Source: Gordionus sp. m RMFG-2023 (Eukaryota; Nematomorpha; Gordioida; Chordodea; Parachordodidae). From it: a stretch of DNA of 64,000 bases. Under the pieces are notes generated by a model, which was given only the letters and a program-made list of their open reading frames with translations, was not told the origin of the DNA and did no database searches. Location of the stretch: assembly GCF_954871325.1 (NCBI RefSeq), contig NC_088775.1, positions 85,847,561-85,911,560 of the forward strand, in the 5' to 3' direction. This document shows positions 55,639 to 64,000 of the stretch, piece by piece; within the stretch, counting starts at the first letter, position 1; each line of letters opens with the position of its first letter. A program made the position numbers and the translations under genes.

Positions 55639-57380
55639 AATATTCTAAAGCTTACAAATAATAATCACTATCAAGTAACCTTATATTACTTTAACATGTC
55701 CAAAACATCAAGACAATCACATGAACAAAGCCACAAGATATATTAAATAATATATAATTATGAGGTTATATTATATAATAAATTTTAATTAATAATTCCT
55801 AAAGGCTATTTTTAAATTTTAGAATTAATAGTTTTATTATATTTTTAATTGATTAAATTGATGTGAAATGCTCTTCATTGCTAAGACTACAGAAAAATAC
55901 TTAGGTTAATTCAGCATTAAGTAAATTAAGCATTATTAGAATACATTATAAGATTTCACCTAAATGTAAAAATAATTTTTTTACCTTTTCTTCAGAAGTT
56001 GTTAAAATCATTTCAGGGGAAAATCTTTTAGAAGATTATTTGCTTAGAAAAGTTACTATAAATAAAAATTGTTTTTACCGTCGCTTGTCTTGCAATTTTT
56101 GGCCATGAGAAAGTACATTGAGAGTCCTGACAGCAAGAGGAATAATTATTAATTGAAAGTATTATTATTTGTAACAATAAGTGATGAAAGTATATTGACG
56201 ACTAAATTAAAATAAAATTTTCAGTGATGCAGTAATCATAATTGTAATTTGTTCCAAGCAATTTTTTTTATAGATAGTAAATGGAATTAAGATTAATTTT
56301 TAGGTAATAATTGAAAATGTCCGGGGTCGTATTGGCACACTGCCCGAGCACGTATCAGGATTTTAAAGGGCGTGGACTTGGGTACCCTGCTTAAATTGTG
56401 GTTTCTTTAACCATAGTCTAGGATGAATTTAAAAAAAAGGTAAGAGGGGTTTTCCATGGAACTGCCTGAGCCGCATCGCCCAACCATGTGTTCGTCTTTT
56501 AATTACATATTAATCATAAAACAATTTGGTAATCGTAATAAACCAATAAGATAATGAGAAATTAAGTAAAATATGAAGACTTTTTCCGTAAAATAAAAAT
56601 AAGATAACCAGTCACATATTATTATTTTGGTCTTGAACAACTTTTTGTTCTCCATTTACCAATCTGGTTTTGACCAGTTTCTAAAGGCTACTTGTCCTGA
56701 GAAAAAATAATATACTATATATTATAAAACCGTTTACAAGATAATTGTCGCGAGAAAAAAAATGTAATGAAAATTTGTTTTATATAAAAAAAATTTCGAA
56801 AAAGTAAAAGCAAATGATGTAATAAGATTTTAAAAATATAATAAAACAAAAAATAATTAAAAAATTTTCTTTTCTTCATAAAACAATAATAAGCCAACTT
56901 GCGGATTAAATTTCATAGAATCATATATAATTATATTAAAGAGTTGATAAGCATGTTTAGTCCTATTTATTTACTAATGTTTAATTCTTTTATTTTGAAT
57001 CGTTAAATAAAACATTTTTTTTTACAAATAATTTTAATTTACATAATATTTTTTTTTTCCTTTTCAATTTGTATTAACAACTATTTATATAAAAAAATGA
57101 TAATCATTCATTTTAGCGTTAAAATAATTTTCAAGTGAAATAAAACGAAAGTATATCTTTAGTATATATAACAAATTTTTTAATACATTGAATCATTTAA
57201 ACATTTGGATATAAAAATAATAATTATTTATTATATTAAACAATAACAAAATCAATCACTTTAACATTCCACTCTCTGAGAAATCCCTTAATGCTGTCCC
57301 TTGTTCAGTTATTAAATAGAGCTTGTTGTTGTTCCTCATTATGTTGTTGAGTAGAGCTTGTTGTTTTGTACCTCGTTATT
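55639..57380. other. A/T-rich spacer with one G+C-richer patch
   Basis: No supportable gene. The patch 56325-56500 has isolated G+C-rich words (CGGGGTCGTATTGGCACAC, GGGCGTGGACTTGGG) but no frame, tRNA or rRNA character that I recognise. Tandem GCTTGTTGTTxTxCCTC units lie at 57316-57378. Just upstream, at 55280-55385, there is a TAAAATTTATTCAATA tandem repeat. Confidence 0.45.
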
Positions 57381-57384
57381 AGTG

Positions 57385-57655
57385 TTGTAAATCGACTAAG
57401 CCGAGTCGGAACAGAGCTGATAAATTTTGGGTCGTTTTTTCGACGCCGACTCAAAATTCGGGTCATTTTTTTCGACTCAGACCTAAAGTTCGGGGCGCTT
57501 TTTACGACTTTAATCCATAGTTGTGGTCGTTTTTTTAACTGGACAAAAATATGGGTATTATTTTTTATAAAAGACCGTTTGGATTGCCTTTTTTGACCTG
57601 ACCCAATATTTAGGTTATTTTTTTCTACCAAAAGGGCTGACTCCAATAAGCTTAA
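57385..57655. repeat. degenerate ~30 bp minisatellite with GGTCGTTTTTTCGAC core
   Basis: About six units with core GGGTCGTTTTTTCGAC, GGGTCATTTTTTTCGACTC, GGGGCGCTTTTTACGAC and GGTCGTTTTTTTAAC, spaced 28-33 bp by variable A/T-rich linkers. The left edge AGTGTTGTAAATCGACTAAG resembles the MITE end TAGTGTTGTTAAA, so this may be the expanded subterminal array of a hAT-like element. Confidence 0.6.
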
Positions 57656-57822
57656 GAATAACGATTATGACCATTGTCACTTTTCTATGGTGCATCTTTA
57701 CTAAAATTTTTATTTAACATGTTTACAAATGGCATTTTTACCCATTTTCATCCAAAATTTCAAAAATGTTTAAAAATAACGATTACAACAATTGTTATTA
57801 ATATTTTTACCCATTTGCTTTT

Positions 57823-59302
57823 TGTTACATGTTTGTAATATACTTTTTTATTTTAGAAGGTTTAAGGCTATCGTTTTTTTAGTAACGATATATTATTATT
57901 AACGATTCGTATTGTTATAATATATTATATGTTTGTAAATTGGATAACGTGATTTTTGATAATATACGTTTTTTTCATAATAAATTTATTTTGGTTATAA
58001 AAAGAGATCTTACATTATAAATATTATTAGTTAGCTTTTCATAATAAATAATCATTTAAAATTTTATATTTAAATTAAATTCCTACTTCTAATATACATT
58101 ATGCCAAGCAATTCCCTTCAACAGACTTCAAATATCCTACTAATTCCTATCAATTCCGACGTCCAAGACAAGCTAATTCCCATTATGATGGGGGATAGGA
58201 ATCTCATATAGGTCAAGGTTCCATTTAAAACATTGAATCTCAAATTCATAGCGGAGAACATCGTTGATGAAGCTACAAAAAAATACAAGCTATTCGAAAC
58301 AATTGACAAAGAAATGGCCGTGAGCATTATGGACAACATTGATAGTTTACCTTATCAACAAATGAAAGATTTGATATAAAAAAAGGTTGAACAAAACAAA
58401 ATTACACGCCTTTTTGAATTGTTCAATGCAAAACCTGACAGAGTTGAATCTTTGAGAGAATATTTAGACAGACTTTAAGGTTGTGGTTCTGGGCTTAATT
58501 CGGAATTAATAGCGGTTCAGTTTATGATTAATTGTCGTAATGAAAAACTTAAGACATGATTGCTAGAAGAAAACACAACATATCTGAACGTTATTGAGGA
58601 TATTGTGGTCAAATGTCAGTCTATGGAGATAAATAATAATCAAACCTTTGTAGGGAAAGATTCTTGGAGAAGAGATGATGGAGCAGATTGGCAAGGCTGT
58701 TCGTCTTGGAAATAAACAAGCATAATTTTAAGGCAAGCAACAGCAACAGCAACAACAACATCAAAAAACATAAAAACACCTTACTATCTTAGGCCAAGAA
58801 ATAAGATTAACTTTTAAGGATTTTATGATTGACATACAAATTAATAATCTCAATATTTCTTTTATGATAGATACTGGTTCTCCAGTGACATTGTTGACAA
58901 ATTTTGGAATTAGTTTGTCTTGGACGTCGGAATTGATAGGAATTAGTAGAATATTTAAAGTCTGTTGAGGGAAATTGTTTGGTATAATATATATTATAGG
59001 AATTTAATTTAAATATAAGATTTTAAATGATTATTTATTATGAAAAGTTAACTGATAAAATTTATAATGTAAGATCTCTTTTTATAACCAAAATAAATCA
59101 ATTATGTAAAAAAACATATATCATAAAATCACGTTATCCATTTTACATATAATATATTATTTATTACAATACGAATATATAGTTAATAATAATATATTGT
59201 TACTAAAAAACTATCACCTTAACCCTTCTAAAATAAAAAAGTATATTAATATAAAACGAATATATCGTTAAAAAAAATATAGTTACAAACATGCAACATG
59301 CA
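57823..59302. mobile_element. LTR-retrotransposon fossil (Gypsy-like gag and protease), fold-back arrangement
   Basis: Broken remnant, probably Gypsy/Mag-like: a gag-like region between about 58110 and 58730, a low-complexity Gln/Thr-rich stretch, and an aspartic-protease signature IDTGSPVTLL near 58868-58900. No reverse transcriptase or integrase is present, and there are several breaks. Instead of direct LTRs, the left end (57823-58180) recurs inverted at the right (58906-59302): leader-like sequence, presumed LTR and the beginning of gag. Divergence between the two arms is visible but moderate, so the rearrangement is not recent. Confidence 0.7.
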
Positions 59303-59931
59303 ACACTTGGAGGGCTATATATATTGGGAAAATTATATCTATAAGTTGATCAGGTAGGGGACTATAAGGACTATATATATATATATATAAAAATACATTG
59401 GACTTATAGGGAAGAGTATATCATTATGTTAATAAAATAGGGAAATGAGGACTATATATATTATGAAAAAATGTATATATTTCATATTTATATTATGAAA
59501 AAATGTATATATTTCATATTTATATTATTTTATATATTTCATTATTTATATTTTATTTTCCATATTTTACTTTATGTCTTATTTTGACTTGTTTTATTTT
59601 TTATGAGCCATATTTTATTTATTTTAAATATCTTTTTTCAATTAATGATTAAATTTTTTAATACAATTTAAATGTTTATTTGTTTCTTTTATTCTTTAAA
59701 TTTTCGCATTTGTTTTTAAGTCGTCACATGCTTCCTTCTAGAGGAAATGCTGATTTTTATCAAAGCTTTTAATGAGTCTTTATTAGTGTTGTTAAATTAC
59801 CTAATTTTGACTAGTGTTGTTAAACTACCTAACTTTAGTCAACTATAAAACAGCGTAGCTATTTATTATTTTTTTAATATATTTTTTGAGATAATTTATT
59901 TTAATGGTTATATAATTTTATTTTATTAAAG
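59303..59931. other. A/T-rich spacer with short tandem repeats
   Basis: Contains an AT microsatellite at about 59362-59392, a 37 bp tandem duplication (ATTATGAAAAAATGTATATA unit, 59458-59528) and two tandem TAGTGTTGTTAAAxTACCTAA words at 59786-59835 that resemble the ends of the palindromic MITE family. A coding-like patch (MLPSRGNADFYQSF frame, 59729-59773) lacks splice sites. Confidence 0.45.
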
Positions 59932-60074
59932 GAACTGAGATGGATGAGGAAGTTTTTCCAAGAAAGACTTGTAACTCTCTTCCTGGGATTTCAAATTTAA
60001 GTTCTTTGTTTGAAAAAAGGGACTCGTTTTCCTCAGTCCTTATTGAATATTTTAAAACAAAATATATATATTAA
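59932..60074 (+). CDS. candidate exon of an unidentified host gene
   Basis: After a pyrimidine-rich acceptor ending TTTATTAAAG, the frame reads TEMDEEVFPRKTCNSLPGIS, then NLSSLFEKRDSFSSVLIEYF, then a stop. Composition (Ser, Glu, Asp, Arg; normal codon mixture) is clearly protein-like against the surroundings. No donor consensus was clear, so it may be a last exon or end at a donor before the stop. Family unknown. Confidence 0.35.
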
Positions 60075-60254
60075 AATTTAATGTGAAATGTTTAAAATAG
60101 GTATATGCTCTATACATATGCTCTAATTACATTTCAATAAAATGAGATTTTTTAAAAATTCGATAAATCGTCCTTTATAAATAATTTAAAATAGAGAGAC
60201 TCCGAAATCCCCATAGATTTTATATCGTAATACGACATATATATTGCAAAACCT

Positions 60255-61055
60255 TGTATCCACGGTTAGCGCGAATTCGCGCCGAATTACACAAAAACAC
60301 AGCAAATTTTTGTAGGGAAGTTCAAATCGGCGCAATGTATGTTAAAATCATCATGGGTCCAAAAATAATTGTTGTATTTGAATTTACAAAATAACATGAG
60401 ATATAGCCCAAACACCTATCTAACCTCATAACATTGATAACTAAAAAAAAATATTCTATATATTTCTCAAGATTTATTCTATCAAAAGTGAGATTTTGCG
60501 CTAACAAGCCCCAAACCCAGGGTGCTTGTAGATTCAATTATTTTATTAAATCCCTTATAGGATAAATAATGTTATTATTTCATAATTTTCATAGAAAATG
60601 TTTTAATGATAAAAATATATACCAATCACATAAAAATATCATATAAAAAATGACAAAATATTCCAGTATTTTAATTATAAAAAAATGTGTAAAATATTTA
60701 ATAATTTTTCTATTATTTTTTCCTGATTCTATTGCATTTTCATATAGAATTGACTTTCTGAAATGCAAAAAGAGGCTTCTAAATTTCATATTTTATTACT
60801 TTTAAACTCTTCATATTTTAAAGCCACCTAATATTGTGGTGTAAAAACATTTACCTAAGAAACACATTTTTTCATATAAAAATGTAAATAGCTCAGGGGT
60901 ATGAAATATTATTAGCTTCATAGACATTATACAATGCTATCACAAAATAATATTTCAATTTCTTAACATGTCTGGATTTTAAACAAAATTTGTGCCAACT
61001 CGCCCTGGTCATCTATACTTCGCCATCAATTCGCGCTATCTCTGCGAAAGCAGGG
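60255..61055. repeat. pair of GTTAGCGCGAA-type repeat ends 0.7 kb apart
   Basis: GGTTAGCGCGAATTCGCGCC (from 60263) and the inverted AATTCGCGCTATCTCTGCGA (61027-61046) flank about 700 bp of A/T-rich DNA without a gene. They could be the two ends of a longer relative of the small palindromic MITEs, or two independent insertions. Confidence 0.45.
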
Positions 61056-61151
61056 TAAATACTTTAACAAGATTTCTAAATCTGACCTGTCAAACTATTA
61101 TTTATTTTTACCAAAAACCTAAATTCAATCTTAACTTTATTTTCGAAATAG

Positions 61152-61348
61152 ATTTTATCCAATGTTATTACGATTATTGTCAAAAGTCTGAGAAATTATG
61201 CGCTGATTTAGAGGAAACTTTTATTGGTGTTTTATCTCATACAGAAATTTTAAATAATCTCTATTCGAATCCTACAGATCTGAGGTCTGTCGAAACGGAC
61301 AGGTCAGATTTTAATACGTACAATATATTTTTGACCAATATTTGTTGA
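61152..61348 (+). CDS. candidate exon of an unidentified host gene
   Basis: Following an AG at 61150-61151, the frame reads FIQCYYDYCQKSEKLCADLE, then ETFIGVLSHTEILNNLYSNP, then TDLRSVETDRSDFNTYNIF and a stop. It is acidic, helix-prone and clearly protein-like. The pattern Y-x2-YC-x3-E near its start recalls the middle of RhoGEF (DH) domains, but that resemblance is too weak to name it. It might belong with the exon at 59932-60074. The in-frame sequence further left comes from a repeat end and is excluded. Confidence 0.35.
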
Positions 61349-62484
61349 TTATAAGATTCTTGGGACGGAAATTAAAATGTCAATCAAGAGCATGAAAGCT
61401 TTATAAAATGAGAAAGAAAAAAAATATCTAAATATTATATTTATTAAAAATTAATAAAAATTAAGATTTAAAAAATATTTATAACATATTTTTTTTTATC
61501 TTTTTAAAATAAATTTATTTATCATCATTATCTAAATTTAATAATTATTTAGCATTTATAATACAAACAAATTTATTTCTATTATATGATATGTAATATA
61601 AATATAGTTAGTAAACGATTAAGAATTAGAAAAAATCATAATAGCCAAAAGACATTATTGAGCATAAATAATGTAAAATACAAAATAAAAAGCGAATATA
61701 ATATTGTTTAAATAAAATAAAATATTATAGCTACATAAACCAGCATTAAACAAATAATATAACTTTGAGTTCACAATTTAGCTTACCAAGCATGGAATTC
61801 ACTCTTCCCTCTGGATTGATAGAAAGTGATTGATTATATAATATCATTGTGGTCCATTATTTTTTTGTACACAAAAAGAATATTTCGAAAACCGGAGGAG
61901 TTAAAATTTTCTCACAATTGGCATACACCGCGTGCCTTAATACGTATCAATTTTAATGTTCATTTTTTTTTAAATTTTTTTAAACATTAGTTAATATTAA
62001 AGTATCGCGCAGTGGATGCGAAAATTGAGAAAAATAAGAAATGATAAGTGTCTTTGATGGAAGACATTCGTCAATAATCCATAGTTTTCGAGAATGAAGA
62101 ATTTTAATAAAAGTTATTTTCAAATAAATGATAAAAATATTTCTTCTTACCGAATAGTTTTAGCATTCTTTTTTATTATTTTGAATTGAAAAATTGAGAA
62201 AGAAAAATTTTCATTTTTGGTCATTTCAAACGATTATTAGTTTTATTTTATTTTTTTTTCTGAAAAAGCTTAACTTAATCGTAAATAATAGTTCATTTTT
62301 TTTTGAAGAAGAAACATTAAGGATTAATAAGGGAGGAAAAACTATTATATTAAAACCATTTTCTTGAAGAATTATTATAATTAATCAACATTACATCACA
62401 ACTTATATTGTTGGTAAAGAAGAAAAAAAATATGATCATAAATTATTTTATTAACCGAAATTGTCTATTCGTAAATTTGTATAG
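61349..62484. other. A/T-rich spacer
   Basis: No supportable gene. A slightly G+C-richer patch at 61785-61950 and another at 62000-62095 have no convincing frame. Confidence 0.45.
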
Positions 62485-62790
62485 TGTTTGTTAAACGGCT
62501 CGATTTGATGGGTCGTGAAACCGGTAAAAATATTAAACAAGTTCGGTTCGGGTTCGGTTCAAGGTAAAAAAAAATTAAGCAGATTTAGTTCGGTTCCGAG
62601 GAATATTTTTGAATCCGGGGTTGGTTCCGAACTTGAGTTTAGGAATATTTGAATTGTATATAAAAATTTTTTTAAATATATATTAGTCTTGTAAAAAGCT
62701 ACTTTTAAAAGTAACGCGCTATCGCTACCGCTATTTTACAAAAGAAGTAACGGGCTATCGCTACCACTAACGTTTTCAGAAAAGAAACCC
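62485..62790. repeat. GGTTCGGTTC and GTAACGxGCTATCGCTACC repeat block
   Basis: The part 62490-62640 begins TGTTTGTTAAACGGCTCGAT (a MITE-type end) and then carries GTTCGGTTCGGGTTCGGTTC and further GGTTCCGA words. The part 62705-62785 holds two copies of AGTAACGxGCTATCGCTACC 36-38 bp apart. Both are motif arrays without coding capacity. Confidence 0.6.
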
Positions 62791-62934
62791 GCTATTTTTT
62801 TTTAAAAAAATATTTTTTACGTATATCTTCACCCACAAATAAAAAATATGACATGAATTTCAAATATTTATATATATTTTTTTATTTTTTATTCCACCTC
62901 TATAATAGTAACATTTTCCATTAAAGATCTGCTA

Positions 62935-63430
62935 ATCACAGCCCGGCTGAGCCCAAACAGGGTCTTATTTAAAAAAATAAACTCGAACCGGGCTGGGTTG
63001 GGCCTAAATTTTTTTTTTTTAATTTCGGAAAGTGCCGGGTTTAAATTTTAATAAATTGATAAATTTTTAAAATTCGTGCAAGAAACAAGGTGCTAATATT
63101 TTTAAAATTTAAAATTTTTTCTATATTTAAATAAATTAGGACCGGGCCAAATAATTCTTATTTTGGATCCGGCTTTTCGGGACAAATAAAAAAATTTCGT
63201 TCGGGATAGGGCCGGGACAAGACAAATTTTTTAATTGATAACTTGCTTTCTTATTATCCTGATGATCAGGCAATCCTGTAATGAAGTTTGCGTCAGGCAT
63301 AGGAATAAATAGGCCTTCTCGTTTAAAATTTTTATAAAGAGATGAGTAATCAAAATGGCGTCCCTAGCCGATTTCGTCGATGTACACTTTTAGAATGCAT
63401 CATCAGTCTAGGTATTATTATATGTCATAG
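62935..63430. repeat. GGGCCGGGC-type element copy plus block shared with 31.6 kb
   Basis: The part 62935-63230 parallels 37935-38190 (GAACCGGGCTGGGTTGGGCC, AAACAAGGTGCTAATATTTT, GGACCGGGCCAAATAATTCT, GGCTTTTCGGGAC). The part 63236-63425 is the reverse complement of 31553-31740 (GATAACTTGCTTTCTTATTA, TGATCAGGCAATCCTGTAAT, GATGTACACTTTTAGAATGC). The apparent small reading frame at 63342-63539 lies inside this repeat and is not a host gene. Confidence 0.65.
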
Positions 63431-64000
63431 ACAATCATCCTCAATTCTAGAGCGACGATCAGAAGGTATAAACTATAAACCAAATCATCGTTCAAACACT
63501 AAAGAAAAATCATCAAAAAATGTTCATTTGAGTATTTAAATTAAAAAAAAATGCGTCGAAAGGATTTTCAAAAGTATTATTATTCATTTCAAGAAAATCA
63601 TCCATAGTAGGTGGCGTTTTGGCCCACCTTTAACTTTTTATCTAATAAACCAATTTCTCTAGAAAATAAATAAATATATATATAAATAGATGAGTGGTTA
63701 ATTTTAAGCATGTTTAACATCCCGATAATAACATTAAATACATGAGTCAGTCTTATGATAAAATGAAATTTTAAGTATTAACTATTTATTGGAATTTTTA
63801 ATTATTTTTTGAACAATATCTTATGGTCAGTTGAAAAATACCATGTTTGGACTGGGCTAAAAAAAATTGACTTTGATATAAACTTATCTCGCTCAAAAAA
63901 TATTATAGATACAACTTTGATTCAAATTTTATTTTAAAGATTAAGGATTGTGCTACACATTGATTATAAATTTATTTTACTACTACTATGAAAAATTATA
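63431..64000. other. A/T-rich spacer to the window edge
   Basis: No gene or recognisable repeat boundary; a short AT microsatellite near 63670-63690. Confidence 0.45.

Noticed and set aside
56325-56500. G+C-rich words suggesting an RNA gene
   Set aside because: No cloverleaf, no rRNA or snRNA landmark recognised; left as unexplained spacer.
57305-57646. 113-residue minus-strand open frame and its plus-strand counterpart
   Set aside because: Both simply translate the GGTCGTTTTTTCGAC minisatellite.
57385-57655. CRISPR-like spaced repeats
   Set aside because: Units are too degenerate, spacers are A/T-rich and variable in length, no cas genes, and the window is plainly eukaryotic.
63342-63539. 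65-residue plus-strand open frame
   Set aside because: Most of it lies in the block that recurs inverted at 31.6 kb, so it is repeat sequence.

Overview
This is a eukaryotic, almost certainly invertebrate-animal, nuclear window. It is very A+T-rich (roughly three quarters by eye) and full of long A/T homopolymers and degraded transposons. Three host genes are recognisable and all belong to animal families: an AKT/PKB-type AGC kinase, an ELAV/Hu-type RNA-binding protein and an LRRC57-type leucine-rich-repeat protein. A fourth multi-exon gene can be assembled from phase-consistent exons but I do not recognise it. Four further candidate exons are weaker. Introns are split between very short (40, 40, 43 and 46 nt in two genes) and long (up to about 2 kb in the kinase gene). 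I cannot name the species. I saw no prokaryotic operon, CRISPR array, tRNA or rRNA.

Layout. 0-4.4 kb: a possible first exon of a leftward gene (131-178), then repeat-rich DNA. 4.4-11.0 kb: eight exons of AKT on the + strand, with kinase domain, AGC C-tail and hydrophobic motif; no PH-domain exon is visible. 11.65-13.2 kb: two piggyBac transposase pieces facing each other as an inverted repeat. 13.2-17.8 kb: A/T-rich spacer with small palindromic repeats. 17.77-18.97 kb: the unrecognised five-exon gene on the - strand. 19.6-20.5 kb: a LINE reverse-transcriptase fragment. 23.37-24.86 kb: the ELAV-like gene, with a coding region uninterrupted by introns. 28.7-31.2 kb: a second LINE split by a 1.5 kb element with about 280 bp inverted ends. 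32.96-34.98 kb and 35.85-37.52 kb: two hAT transposons with terminal inverted repeats and 8 bp target duplications, separated by a LINE tail. 44.4-45.3 kb: LRRC57, complete in four exons on the - strand. 47.7 kb and 51-52.6 kb: more LINE fragments. 54.17-55.27 kb: a PIF/Harbinger remnant inserted into one copy of a duplicated repeat. 57.8-59.3 kb: a broken LTR-retrotransposon fossil arranged as a fold-back. 59.9-61.35 kb: two candidate host exons. 62-64 kb: more repeats.

Scattered throughout are short G+C-rich islands in A/T-rich surroundings. Each carries its own repeated motif, such as GGCCGGGCC, ACCGAACC, CGTGA or GAGCCGATTTTT. They look like the subterminal repeat arrays of several hAT-like non-autonomous families, and the two intact hAT copies here have the same architecture. 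The host genes do not form a shared pathway: AKT (growth-factor signalling), ELAV (mRNA stability and splicing) and LRRC57 (membrane-anchored LRR adaptor) appear to be unrelated neighbours separated by transposon graveyards.
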